This document shows, piece after piece, positions 1-5,708 of a stretch of DNA of 6,479 nt. Source of the stretch: Halococcaceae archaeon (GTDB lineage Archaea > Halobacteriota > Halobacteria > Halobacteriales > Halalkalicoccaceae). The position numbers were made by a program, and so were the translations under genes. Numbering within the stretch: the stretch's first letter is position 1; every line of letters starts with the position of its first letter. Location: NCBI GenBank assembly GCA_007128515.1, contig SKXI01000010.1, positions 1 to 6,479 on the forward strand, in the 5' to 3' direction. The notes under the pieces are model-generated. The model did no database searches. It saw only the letters and a list, made by a program, of their open reading frames with translations, and had not been told where the DNA came from.

Positions 1-123
1 CTTGTTCCGGTCGCCCATGCGGTGCTGTGCGATCTTCGAGCCGGGGATCCCGGTGATGTACTCCTTTCGGGTGTACGCGGGCTTCGATATCTCCCGGTAC
101 ATCGAGCCAGGTTTGTCGACCAT
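1..123 (-). CDS. rpl10e: 50S ribosomal protein L10e (uL16 family), N-terminal part, cut by window edge
   Basis: Reading leftward from an ATG at 121-123, 41 codons stay open to the window edge. The peptide begins [20 protein letters not shown] and continues [18 protein letters not shown]. This is the characteristic start of archaeal L10e (L16 type), a large-subunit protein near the peptidyl-transferase centre and the tRNA-binding cleft. The family is about 170-180 aa, so roughly a quarter is present. The Met at 121-123 matches the usual family start, and a TATA-like TTATGT lies about 30 nt upstream. The gene diverges from the surface glycoprotein at 301. Family recognition is from memory of the conserved N-terminus; no search was run. 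Confidence 0.87.
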   Translation of the reverse strand, partial: MVDKPGSMYREISKPAYTRKEYITGIPGSKIAQHRMGDRNK

Positions 124-149
124 AGTCTTGTGGGATCGGACGCGAAGGC

Positions 150-162
150 CGCACATAACCCC
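150..162 (-). promoter_or_regulatory. Probable TATA region for rpl10e
   Basis: On the minus strand GGGGTTATGTG lies about 30 nt upstream of the L10e ATG at 123. That is the spacing expected for a haloarchaeal TATA box driving a nearly leaderless mRNA. The match to a TATA consensus is only moderate. Confidence 0.35.
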
Positions 163-240
163 TTCGAAGCGGGGACGAACGGTCCACGCGAGCCGAGAGA
201 TCCCCCGGTAACCCGCCCGGTGAGCGTCGACTCCCCGCGG

Positions 241-250
241 CCTTTTACCC
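241..250 (+). promoter_or_regulatory. Possible TATA element for the surface glycoprotein gene
   Basis: CCTTTTACCC is the only T-rich stretch between the two divergent genes on this strand. It lies about 55 nt upstream of the ATG at 301, which would give a leader of roughly 25-30 nt. A weak Shine-Dalgarno-like GAGG lies at about 290. The element is weak and could be fortuitous. Confidence 0.28.
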
Positions 251-300
251 GGCCTGGAGAGAGCACCGCCACCAGCGCCGGTCGAGCCGGCGAGGACACG

Positions 301-2259
301 ATGAGACACATGAGACGACGCCGACCCGGTCCGACGACGATCCTCACGGCGATCGTCGTCTGTTCGATGGTCGTGGCTGCCATCGCACTCGGTGGCACCG
401 CCGCGGCCGACGGATCCTCGGCAGACGAGACGTACGCACAGGACGACCTCGACGGCCAGCTCGTGTGGGCCGGCCAGGAGGTCGAAGTGACCGGCTTCGA
501 ACCCGACGAGGAGCTCCAGCTCTGGTCCGGCTCCGACGGGTTCGAGACGCAGCTCAGGGCCGACAGCGACGGATCGGTCACCGTCGAGACCGACGACCGC
601 CACGGCGAGTACACGCTCCGGGACGAGGGCGGGGAGGAGCGGTCGTTCGTCGTGACCGAGCAGTGGCTCCACGCGAGCGCCGAGTCGTACGGGCTCGGTC
701 ACCACCACGACGCCACCGAGACGACGCTCCAAATCGACTCGCTGCGGACGAGCTACGACGTCGAGGTGAGCTCGGAGGAGCTGAGCGGCGCGGCGCTCGC
801 CGCGCTCTTCGACTCCGGTACGGAAACCGACGACGGGGCGCTCCTCCTCGAGGACGCCGGCGGCGAGCACACCCTCTCGCTCTCGGCGCTCGAGGCGGGC
901 GAGTACGACCTGAACGTGACCGCCACCGACACCGGGGCGACGGACACGCTGACGCTCTCGGTTCCCGAGATCGATCCCGACGCCGGCTTCGAGGAGCGAT
1001 CGACCGAGGCCGACCGTGGAGCGCTGACCGCGTTCACCGTCGAACTGGAGGACACCGACGAGGCCGAGGTCCGGATCGGCGGCGAGGAGGTCGGCTACGG
1101 GGCGAACCTCACCGTCGTCGACGGGACGAACGACGGCAGCGTCACCGTCTCCGTGAACACGCTTCTGGCCGGCAGCGGCGACGGCGCGGCCTTCTCCGCC
1201 GCCGACGAGGGCGACGAGGTGATCGTCGAGGACGAGGACGACCTCGACGCGCCGATCGACCCCGCGGCGTACGAGCTGGAGGCCGGCGCCGACCTGGACG
1301 ACGCGACCCAGGACCTCTCGGTTCTCGTGATCGAGGAGTTCGACCTCGGGGGCGTGAGCACACACGTCGCACCCGCGACGGGGGGGCTCTCCGACGCCGG
1401 GGCGGTCGAGGCGGCCAGTACGGAGCGAGACGAGGTCGCCGCGGGCGACCGCGCGGTGCTCGCGGTCGACGCGCCCGGACTCTCCGGAGCGTTCGCCGCC
1501 GATCGGACGGACGGCATCGAGCACACCGTGACCGTCGAGGCCCGTGGCGAGAACAGCGACGTGGTCGAGCTCTCGCCCGTGGACGTGATCGTCGGCGACG
1601 ACGGAACTCAGTACGTGATCGTCGACACCGCCGACGAGCGGATCGACGCGGGCGACCGCCTCGAGATCGGGATCGAGGTAGACGACTCGTTCGCCGTCGC
1701 CGACGAGCGCGAGGAGGCGAGTGCCACCGTCGACGTCGTCGAACCGGCCGTGACGGTCCCGGACGGGGAGATCGAGGTCGGCGGGAGCGAGGTGGCCGAC
1801 GACCGGACCACGATCGCCGGCGAGACGGCGCTCGCGCCCGGGACCGAACTGCGACTCCACCTCCGGTCCGTCGCCGGCACGCCGTTCGCGGACGTCCAGC
1901 GCGTCGAGGTCGGAACGGACGGCACCTGGGAGGCCGAGATCGACCTCGCGGACGTCGCCGCCGGCACCGAACTCGAACTCGTCGCCGAACTCCGCGGCGA
2001 GGCGATCGGCGACGCGACCGAACTCACGCTCGTCGAGGCCGGCGGCGAGACCGAGAGCGACGGGGAACGCCTTGACGACGCGAACGCGAGCGACGACGGG
2101 GCGACCGGCGCCGTCGACACCGGTGGCGACTGGAGCTCGAGCGGCGAGAGCGCCCCGCAACAGGCGATCACCGGCGAGGACCGGCCCGGCTTCGCCGTGC
2201 TGGTCGCGCTGGTCGGCCTCGCGGCCGCCGTCGGGGCGGCCGTCCACACGCGACGGTAA
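301..2259 (+). CDS. S-layer-like surface glycoprotein with PGF-CTERM anchor
   Basis: The product is a 652-aa, strongly acidic secreted protein. Residues 1-36 form a Sec-type signal: Arg-rich RRRRPG, a hydrophobic stretch about 14-31, then cleavage near TAAADG. Residues 48-118 ([20 protein letters not shown] onward) resemble the first domain of haloarchaeal S-layer glycoproteins. Residues about 235-330 resemble the repeated beta domain of that family. N-glycosylation sequons are at N205 (NVT), N269 (NLT) and N595 (NAS). The C-terminus has a disordered acidic/Ser linker, then PGF at 629-631, one membrane helix (about 632-649) and terminal RR. This is the PGF-CTERM signal processed by archaeosortase A, with lipid attachment expected. 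It is shorter than typical S-layer proteins (over 800 aa), so it is probably an accessory surface glycoprotein. The frame stays open upstream to position 22, but 301 puts the signal peptide at the N-terminus; an in-frame ATG at 310 is an alternative. Confidence 0.85.
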   Translation: MRHMRRRRPGPTTILTAIVVCSMVVAAIALGGTAAADGSSADETYAQDDLDGQLVWAGQEVEVTGFEPDEELQLWSGSDGFETQLRADSDGSVTVETDDRHGEYTLRDEGGEERSFVVTEQWLHASAESYGLGHHHDATETTLQIDSLRTSYDVEVSSEELSGAALAALFDSGTETDDGALLLEDAGGEHTLSLSALEAGEYDLNVTATDTGATDTLTLSVPEIDPDAGFEERSTEADRGALTAFTVELEDTDEAEVRIGGEEVGYGANLTVVDGTNDGSVTVSVNTLLAGSGDGAAFSAADEGDEVIVEDEDDLDAPIDPAAYELEAGADLDDATQDLSVLVIEEFDLGGVSTHVAPATGGLSDAGAVEAASTERDEVAAGDRAVLAVDAPGLSGAFAADRTDGIEHTVTVEARGENSDVVELSPVDVIVGDDGTQYVIVDTADERIDAGDRLEIGIEVDDSFAVADEREEASATVDVVEPAVTVPDGEIEVGGSEVADDRTTIAGETALAPGTELRLHLRSVAGTPFADVQRVEVGTDGTWEAEIDLADVAAGTELELVAELRGEAIGDATELTLVEAGGETESDGERLDDANASDDGATGAVDTGGDWSSSGESAPQQAITGEDRPGFAVLVALVGLAAAVGAAVHTRR

Positions 2260-2284
2260 CAGCGAACCGACGACCGTTCGAGGA

Positions 2285-2298
2285 CTTCTTTTCCGTTT
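2285..2298 (+). terminator. T-rich transcription termination tract
   Basis: CTTCTTTTCCGTTT lies 26-39 nt after the stop codon of the surface glycoprotein gene. Archaeal terminators are usually short T tracts with or without a hairpin. No convincing stem precedes this one. Confidence 0.4.
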
Positions 2299-2351
2299 CG
2301 ACGCGGGTTCGAGGGTCGGACGCTCCTTCGCCGACTTCCAAGAGTGACTCA

Positions 2352-2452
2352 TAGGGATCATCGTAGAAGTTCATAGATCTCCCAATTCGGGACCGAGAGA
2401 CGGGGTCGGTTGATCGGCCACCGGGATCTCTGGGTGGCTACGATGATCCCTA
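2352..2452. mobile_element. MITE-like non-autonomous element, copy 1 (101 bp)
   Basis: The element starts TAGGGATCATCGTAG and ends with its exact reverse complement, CTACGATGATCCCTA, giving perfect 15-bp terminal inverted repeats. It is flanked on both sides by TCA (2349-2351 and 2453-2455), a 3-bp target duplication. Similarity continues inward (AGATCTCCC on the left against AGAGATCCC on the inverted right). It carries no ORF of note, so it must be mobilised in trans. The second copy at 2967-3064 has the same ends and the same orientation: the left repeat continues AAGTTCATA, while the inverted right end continues CCA(C/T)CC. The right duplicated TCA is the complement of the TGA stop of the vapC relic. 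The parent transposon is not in the window and I do not recognise the family. Confidence 0.8.
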
Positions 2453-2685
2453 TCAGTACTCGGGTACCAGCAGCCCGTCGAACCGCTCGAACTGGTCCGT
2501 GTTCCGCGTGAGGATCGGTACCTCGATCTCGAGGGCGGTCGCGGCGATCAGCCAGTCGTCCAGTCCGGCGCTCCCCCCGTCCTTCTGTCGTTCGAATTAC
2601 ATTCGGCCGCCGCGAAGGGCGATCGAACGCGTCAGGGGAACGAGTCCTTCGAGGCCGTGACCTCGACGATAGCGGTGTACTCGTC
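2453..2685 (-). pseudogene. Truncated vapC (PIN-domain toxin) pseudogene
   Basis: This stretch is clearly similar at DNA level to the intact vapC at 3790-4182 and retains the region matching its residues about 54-130. It ends ERFDGLLVPEY followed by TGA, against ERFEGVLVRTY in the intact copy. Three lesions are visible. There is an in-frame TAA at 2597-2599, where the intact protein reads GGRLYGEL. There is a 1-bp deletion near 2643-2646 relative to the intact copy. The N-terminal 53 residues, which hold the first catalytic Asp, are missing. Homology stops abruptly at 2685 and is followed by an unrelated AT-rich tract. The stop codon abuts MITE copy 1. No partner antitoxin survives here. Confidence 0.82.
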
Positions 2686-2686
2686 A

Positions 2687-2809
2687 GAAATATAAATTAT
2701 AAGATGATTTTTCTGTCCCGTACGTTCTGGGACGTTTTGAAGCTTGAACGGAGCCTTGCGACGAATCAGATCGGTTTTCACACCCCGTTTCGAAGGCTAC
2801 ACCTGAACG
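2687..2809. other. AT-rich junction and possible promoter region
   Basis: The tract at 2687-2712 (AAATATAAATTATAAG within it) is far more AT-rich than its surroundings and begins exactly where vapC homology ends. TATA-like matches can be read on both strands. On the plus strand it would give a leader of roughly 80 nt for the gene starting at 2810. A small inverted repeat, GTCCC (2715-2719) with GGGAC (2729-2733), follows. I cannot decide between a promoter and a recombination scar. Confidence 0.35.
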
Positions 2810-2966
2810 ATGAGCGGTGAGTACGATCGGGTGTGGACAACCGACGCAGACACCGGAAAGACGCGATTTCGGTTCGGTCTGACGAGCGAACGAGGGATAC
2901 CGAACGGATCGGGCTGCATCTCGACATCTATCACCCCGACGGGACACAGATGTTCAAACGAACTGA

Positions 2967-3064
2967 TAGGGATCATCGTAGAAGTTCATACTTCCTCGAA
3001 CGCGAATCGAGTGACGTCGGTGGTGCGTACGCCTAGGAGATCCGGATGGCTACGATGATCCCTA
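2967..3064. mobile_element. MITE-like non-autonomous element, copy 2 (98 bp)
   Basis: It has the same perfect 15-bp terminal inverted repeats as the element at 2352-2452 and the same left (AAGTTCATA) and right inner continuations, so the two are in the same orientation. The middle has diverged, with only partial matches such as GAGTGACGTCGG against GAGAGACGGGGTCGG. It is flanked by TGA at 2964-2966 and 3065-3067. The insertion interrupts the small gene at 2810-3167, and precise removal with one TGA restores that frame. This is the strongest evidence that these units are inserted DNA rather than resident regulatory hairpins. Confidence 0.82.
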
Positions 3065-3144
3065 TGACTTCCCGCCACAGCCGGCGAATCGCGCCATCGC
3101 AGCCGCCGAACGATATTTGAGGGAGCATCACGAACGTCTCGTAC

Positions 3145-3150
3145 GGAGGT
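3145..3150 (+). promoter_or_regulatory. Strong Shine-Dalgarno site GGAGGT
   Basis: GGAGGT ends 7 nt before the ATG at 3158. It lies inside the end of the preceding gene, as expected for translation of the second gene of a coupled pair. It is the clearest Shine-Dalgarno sequence I noticed in the window and supports 3158 as a real start. Confidence 0.55.
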
Positions 3151-3157
3151 TCGAGCT

Positions 3158-3271
3158 ATGGATGTAGAGCGAGAGATCAGCGACGAGACCCACCGCGTTC
3201 TCTCGGAGGAGGTCGATGGGTACGATCCCGAGGTCGAAGCCGACGGCGGTAGCGAGCGTCCGACGGACTGA
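3158..3271 (+). CDS. Small acidic hypothetical protein (37 aa)
   Basis: The peptide begins MDVEREISDETHRVLSEEVD and ends in an acidic tail, SERPTD. It is intact, rich in Glu and Asp, probably helical over residues 1-20, and has no signal or membrane segment. Its start overlaps the last 10 bases of the broken gene upstream (TAG at 3165-3167) and follows a good GGAGGT. Such an overlap is typical of a co-translated small module, possibly of toxin-antitoxin type, but I do not recognise the family. With its upstream partner destroyed it may be an orphan or unexpressed. Confidence 0.5.
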   Translation: MDVEREISDETHRVLSEEVDGYDPEVEADGGSERPTD

Positions 3272-3371
3272 TCTGCACCCCTCGGACGGATCACCGTTTG
3301 CGACCGCTCAGCCATCGGCTCGCTGCATCAGATATCGTTCTTCTATCAGCAGGCCGTCTCCATCCCTCGCT

Positions 3372-3460
3372 CGACTAATTGATCTCGCTCGCTCGTAGTT
3401 CTGCTCCTACACGAGTTCGCTTCCGACGAAGACGTTCGTATCGACGACGGCCCGTGTCAT
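3372..3460 (-). pseudogene. Relic of a PIN-domain (VapC-like) toxin, N-terminal stub
   Basis: An ATG at 3458-3460 overlaps by one base (TGATG) the stop codon of the AbrB-like relic upstream, the usual antitoxin-toxin coupling. It reads MTRAVVDTNVFVGSELV and then hits TAG at 3407-3409. MTRAVVDTNV is the typical start of a PIN-domain nuclease, with the first catalytic Asp (D7) and Asn (N9). After the stop, the same frame reads EQNYERARSI, which resembles the helix that normally follows, so the stop is a lesion. The rest of the domain is absent. It pairs with the relic at 3460-3691. Confidence 0.6.
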
Positions 3461-3691
3461 CAGTGGCCGCCGAACTCGGACTCCACCTCGCCTGCGTTCG
3501 TCTCCCCACGATGTCGATCGATTCGACTTCGTCTCGCGCCCCGTAGCGTTCTTCGACGACTTCTATGAAGAGCTCTCCACCCGCGCCGACCCGCCAACGG
3601 ATCCCCTCGCCGGATTCGAGGTCGAGCCGATCCCTGATCTCGGGAGGTGGTGATCCCGAATCGCATCGAGCGTCGTTTCGTCGGTCGCCAC
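3460..3691 (-). pseudogene. AbrB/MazE-like antitoxin pseudogene, relic 1
   Basis: Read leftward from a GTG at 3689-3691, the recoverable protein is split over frames: (M)ATDETTLDA, then FGITTSR, then EIRDRLDLESGEGIRWRV with ELFIEVVEERYGARDEV, then GETNAGEVESEFGGH and TGA. The pattern EIR(D/E)RL, (L/P)E(S/P)G(E/D)GIRW followed by a beta strand is that of SpoVT/AbrB DNA-binding antitoxins. At least three frame changes are needed, near positions 3660, 3640 and 3510, so it is not expressed as one protein. A PIN toxin stub follows at once, so this was an AbrB-VapC module. DNA similarity to relic 2 (5709-5947) is high, including 27 identical bases (3636-3662 against 5890-5916). Confidence 0.65.
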
Positions 3692-3789
3692 GCGAAATTA
3701 CTTCACATCCGACTAGATACCGGTCGACGACGATCCGAGTGGGTGGGCACCGGACGCGATCGTCGTCCATCTCCCCGTTCGCGCCGGGC

Positions 3790-4182
3790 TCAATACGTGC
3801 GGACCAGCACGCCCTCGAACCGCTCGAAGTGTTCTGTGTTCCGCGTGAGGACCGGTTCCTCGAACTCGAGGGCGGTCGCGGCGATCAGGCAGTCGTCCAG
3901 TCCAACGCTCTGGCCCTCGTTTTGCAGTTCGCCGTACAGCCGGCCGCCACGAAGCGCGATCGAGCGCGTTACTGGAACGACCTCCTTCGAGGCTGTGACC
4001 TCGACGATCGCCGTGTGCTCGTCGAGCGGTTCGTGAGATCGCGGCACGCCGGCCTGGAGCTCCGCGAGCGTGATCGCCGAGACACGTACCTGCTCCGGTC
4101 CCATCTCGATCTCCTGTGCGCAGGCCATCGCCTCCGCGTCTCGGTGTCGTACGTCGAGGAGAAACGAGGTGTCGAGGATCAC
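3790..4182 (-). CDS. vapC: VapC-family PIN-domain ribonuclease toxin
   Basis: The product is a 130-aa single PIN domain, normal for VapC. VapC toxins are Mg2+-dependent RNases held inactive by VapB. The acidic residues are visible: D4 in ILDTSFLLD, E41 in LAELQAG, and D96/D97 in GLDDCLIAA, followed by TRNTEHFERF (N115) near the C-terminus. The start is a GTG at 4180-4182 that overlaps the TGA stop of vapB by four bases (GTGA), indicating translational coupling. The frame is intact and the catalytic set complete, so it is probably functional. A decayed paralogue lies at 2453-2685. RNA targets cannot be told from sequence. Confidence 0.9.
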   Translation of the reverse strand: MILDTSFLLDVRHRDAEAMACAQEIEMGPEQVRVSAITLAELQAGVPRSHEPLDEHTAIVEVTASKEVVPVTRSIALRGGRLYGELQNEGQSVGLDDCLIAATALEFEEPVLTRNTEHFERFEGVLVRTY

Positions 4183-4415
4183 CGGTCGCGCAGCTCCTCA
4201 CCGACCTCCTCGACCGACCGGTCGAGACTCACACCCGCATCCGTGACACGCTCTGCGTAGCCGTCGTCCGGGTCGCCGGTACCCGCGATCTCCAGCAGCG
4301 ATCGTCCACCGGTCAGCCGCTCGACGACGTCGCTGAAGCTCTCTCCTTCCCGCTTTCGGGCTTTCAATCGCTCGTAGGCCGTCTCGCTCACCGCGATCGT
4401 CTTCGTGTTCGTCAT
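4179..4415 (-). CDS. vapB: VapB-family antitoxin
   Basis: The product is 78 aa, beginning MTNTKTIAVSETAYERLKAR. The first ten residues fit a short beta strand followed by helices, as in ribbon-helix-helix DNA-binding antitoxins. The next segment, KREGESFSDVVERLTGG, is typical of haloarchaeal and other archaeal VapB proteins. The C-terminal half (residues about 45-78) is acidic and would wrap the toxin. The ATG at 4413-4415 is preferred over in-frame starts farther upstream because a TATA box (CTTTATAG) lies 24-31 nt before it and the upstream frame runs into the relic at 4470-4616. The gene is followed by vapC with a 4-bp overlap. Confidence 0.87.
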   Translation of the reverse strand: MTNTKTIAVSETAYERLKARKREGESFSDVVERLTGGRSLLEIAGTGDPDDGYAERVTDAGVSLDRSVEEVGEELRDR

Positions 4416-4419
4416 CCCA

Positions 4420-4433
4420 ACAGAGTACTGTGT
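4420..4433 (-). promoter_or_regulatory. Palindromic operator candidate for vapBC
   Basis: ACAGAGTACTGTGT is an imperfect palindrome (12 of 14 positions symmetric, core AGTACT) lying between the TATA box and the vapB start codon. A dimeric ribbon-helix-helix antitoxin bound here would block transcription initiation, the usual autoregulation of vapBC operons. Position and symmetry are seen; binding is inferred. Confidence 0.45.
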
Positions 4434-4438
4434 CGAAT

Positions 4439-4446
4439 CTATAAAG
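4439..4446 (-). promoter_or_regulatory. TATA box of vapBC
   Basis: CTTTATAG on the minus strand is the best TATA-like match in this part of the window. It ends 24 nt before the vapB ATG, which predicts a leaderless or nearly leaderless transcript. Confidence 0.6.
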
Positions 4447-4469
4447 ACTTGTGTAGATCGAGAAACGGA

Positions 4470-4616
4470 GCGGCCTCCCGTCTCCTCGACGGTCCAGCCG
4501 AGCCCGTCGCCGGGTTCGGGTCGAGGCGCTCGCGGATCTCGTGGGGTCGTGAGCCCGAATCGGATCGTCCGTCGCCTGAATCGCATCGACCGTCGGCTCG
4601 TCGGTCGTCCGTGAAC
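4470..4616 (-). pseudogene. AbrB/MazE-like antitoxin pseudogene, relic 3 (N-terminal half)
   Basis: Leftward from about 4616 the frames read TTDEPTVDAI, then FGLTTPR, then EIRERLDP, then EPGDGLGWTVEETGG. These match the N-terminal half of relics 1 and 2. As in those copies, the reading frame breaks between (I/L)TT(S/P)R and EIR, at about 4540. Homology ends near 4470, just before the vapB promoter, and no PIN toxin follows. The intact VapBC pair sits where the rest of this module would have been. The relic is too damaged to encode an antitoxin. Confidence 0.6.
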
Positions 4617-4862
4617 CGATGGGTCTCCTCGAGGCGAACGGTCGACAGCGACGAGCGGGCCGATTCGTGGAACGGTTCGACTCGGGGTATCCCGCCAGCG
4701 AATCGGTGAGCCCCCGCTCGAGCAGGTCACCAGATCGACGGGAAACGACAATTCGGACGGACGGCCCCGTCATACCGAGACTACTGCTGTATCTGTGGGG
4801 ACCACCCTCGCCGGTGAGCACCGATACCGCGGTCCGATCGACCGCCCCGTCTCGAACGACCG
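4617..4862. other. Unassigned 246-bp spacer
   Basis: It lies between relic 3 and the end of tumA. Frames stay open on both strands, as expected in high-G+C DNA, but none gives a recognisable protein, start signal or promoter, and I see no strong repeat. It may be decayed coding sequence. Confidence 0.4.
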
Positions 4863-5288
4863 CTATGCGGGCACGTCGGATCTGTCGACGTCCCGATCGT
4901 CCGACAGTGGAACAGTGATGTCGAGTTCGTCGTAGGGAACGATCGGTCGTCTGGCTCGTCCGGTACCGGCCTCGAACTCGACGAGACCGTACGCGGAGAG
5001 CGTTTCGAGGTCGCGATAGACCGCGCTGACGTTACGATCGACGAACCGTGCGAGTTCGCGGATACTCGCCGGTGCTCGACGTGCGATCGTCTCGAGGAGC
5101 GTGAGGTTCTTCGCGTTCAGCACAGCCTGTAGCTGCTCGTGGCTATCGAAGTTCAGCCGGTGACGTGGTTCGTCGGGACGGTCGCCACCGAGCGCACTGG
5201 TGACGGTGTCCCGCTCGTTCCGGAGCAGCTCGAGGCCGTCCCCGACGGTCACGTGCAGGACGCGGCGGTCTGTCTCGGTTTCAGTCAT
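4863..5288 (-). CDS. tumA: TumA-like winged-helix antitoxin / repressor
   Basis: The product is 141 aa. Residues about 55-120 form a winged helix-turn-helix: a helix around LNAKNLTLLETIARR, then SIRELARFVDRN, then the likely recognition helix VSAVYRDLETLSAYGLV, and a basic wing GTGRARRPIV leading to a strand. This is the arrangement of the haloarchaeal DNA-binding regulators that accompany TumE-type toxins. Residues 1-50 are acidic and may bind the toxin. The ATG at 5286-5288 overlaps the toxin stop codon by 8 bp (ATGACTGA), so the two are co-translated, toxin first. An operator candidate sits at 5629-5646. It could also be a plain regulator recruited beside the toxin. The family call is from memory of the pairing. 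Confidence 0.75.
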   Translation of the reverse strand: MTETETDRRVLHVTVGDGLELLRNERDTVTSALGGDRPDEPRHRLNFDSHEQLQAVLNAKNLTLLETIARRAPASIRELARFVDRNVSAVYRDLETLSAYGLVEFEAGTGRARRPIVPYDELDITVPLSDDRDVDRSDVPA

Positions 5289-5595
5289 GGTCTCTCAGTT
5301 CTCGTTCGTGTCGTTCTACCCGTTCGAGGAACCGGTCGTAGAGGTCGTGTGGTCCCTCGTACTCGAACTCCTCGGTATCCGGTCCCTCGTGGATTTCGTG
5401 GTACCCGTGACGGTTGTCGAACCGGACGATGGGGTGCTCGTCGCCTGGATAGCCGTAGTGGAGGCGATACTTGACACCGCCCGGATACAGGCTGGGATCC
5501 GCATCTCCATGGATGAACACCTCGACGATCGCCCCGCTCGCTGTCTCGGTGCGGAGGTCGTACAACACCGGGTCGTCGTCGGTCCCCTCCGTCAT
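5281..5595 (-). CDS. tumE: TumE-family toxin
   Basis: The product is a 104-aa acidic and His-rich protein. Its core, YRLHYGYPGDEHPIVRFDN followed by RHGYHEIHE (residues 43-70), and the C-terminal helix PHDLYDRFLERVERHERE are the hallmarks of TumE-type toxins (DUF6516-like) beside a helix-turn-helix antitoxin. The molecular target is not known to me. A longer frame opens at 5682, but the Met at 5593-5595 is preferred: a TATA-like CTTATGA lies 25-32 nt upstream, fitting a leaderless mRNA, and the longer frame would read through that promoter and the palindrome. The stop overlaps the antitoxin start by 8 bp. Nothing in the frame looks broken. Confidence 0.77.
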   Translation of the reverse strand: MTEGTDDDPVLYDLRTETASGAIVEVFIHGDADPSLYPGGVKYRLHYGYPGDEHPIVRFDNRHGYHEIHEGPDTEEFEYEGPHDLYDRFLERVERHERELRDHD

Positions 5596-5619
5596 CCGTA
5601 TCCCGGTAGGCTCCACGGG

Positions 5620-5627
5620 GTCATAAG
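5620..5627 (-). promoter_or_regulatory. TATA-like box of tumEA
   Basis: The minus strand reads ACTTATGA 25-32 nt upstream of the chosen tumE start codon. The spacing fits a leaderless transcript. It directly adjoins the palindrome at 5629-5646. Confidence 0.5.
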
Positions 5628-5628
5628 T

Positions 5629-5646
5629 GTTCACAACGATGTAAAC
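5629..5646. promoter_or_regulatory. 18-bp palindromic operator candidate of tumEA
   Basis: The sequence fits GTTNACANCGNTGTNAAC, with 14 of 18 positions symmetric. It lies one base upstream of the TATA-like box of tumE, over the expected BRE. A dimeric winged-helix protein such as the product of the downstream gene could bind it and block TFB/TBP access. The palindrome is seen directly; the binder is inferred. Confidence 0.55.
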
Positions 5647-5684
5647 AAGATCGTCGGAGTACACCGGTTTCGGAGGACACACGG

Positions 5685-5708
5685 TATGTCGACGACGGCC
5701 CGCGCCAC
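5685..5708 (-). pseudogene. PIN-domain toxin stub, second copy
   Basis: A GTG at 5706-5708 begins (M)ARAVVDI, matching MTRAVVDT of the stub at 3460. Homology stops after the first Asp, at about 5688, where the tumEA upstream region begins. Only eight codons remain, so the call rests on the AbrB-like relic directly upstream. Confidence 0.45.

Larger units (their letters stand above)
2810..3167 (+). pseudogene. Small haloarchaeal gene broken by a frameshift and MITE copy 2
   Basis: The ATG at 2810 opens MSGEYDRVWTTDADTGKTRF and stays in frame to about 2890. The frame then slips by a net one-base deletion, and the coherent reading becomes RDTERIGLHLDIYHPDGTQM, then FKRT, up to 2966. There MITE copy 2 interrupts it. 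Downstream of the element the same frame resumes as DFPPQPANRAIAAAERYLRE, then HHERLVRRFELWM and TAG at 3165-3167. Removing the 98-bp element plus one TGA copy joins RT to DFPP in frame. The ancestral protein would be about 85 aa. It resembles a small haloarchaeal protein family that I believe is catalogued as DUF7718, but I am not certain of the number and do not know a function. The overlapping downstream ORF suggests a two-gene module. Confidence 0.72.

Noticed and set aside
22..300. N-terminal extension of the surface glycoprotein to position 22
   Set aside because: The extension would bury the signal peptide inside the protein and would overlap the divergent L10e gene and its promoter.
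465..2075. A 536-codon open frame on the plus strand inside the surface glycoprotein gene, rich in Arg
   Set aside because: It is in another phase of a high-G+C gene with strong third-position bias. The product is low-complexity Arg/Gly with no plausible fold, and the overlapping frame has a signal peptide and a sorting tail.
1608..2249. A 213-codon Ser/Ala-rich frame on the minus strand, plus smaller ones at 753-1055 and 1095-1526
   Set aside because: These are antisense shadows of the acidic surface glycoprotein; Asp/Glu/Val codons read backward give Ser/Ala/Thr. No start signals or recognisable domains.
2349..3067. Interpretation of the two inverted-repeat units as CRISPR repeats, riboswitches or structured RNAs
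   Set aside because: Only two copies with unequal interiors, each flanked by a 3-bp duplication, and one interrupts a gene that is restored by its removal. That pattern is transposition.
3565..4260. Long plus-strand frame of 231 codons and neighbouring plus-strand frames across vapBC
   Set aside because: Arg/Ser-rich antisense reading of intact vapC and relic 1; the minus strand shows recognisable catalytic motifs and coupled starts.
4416..4751. Upstream extension of the vapB frame to 4751
   Set aside because: It would read through the TATA box, the operator-like palindrome and AbrB relic 3. The short start gives a normal-length VapB.
5596..5682. Upstream extension of the tumE frame to 5682
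   Set aside because: The extra 29 residues coincide with the palindrome and the TATA-like box, and tumE-like proteins normally begin close to the chosen Met.
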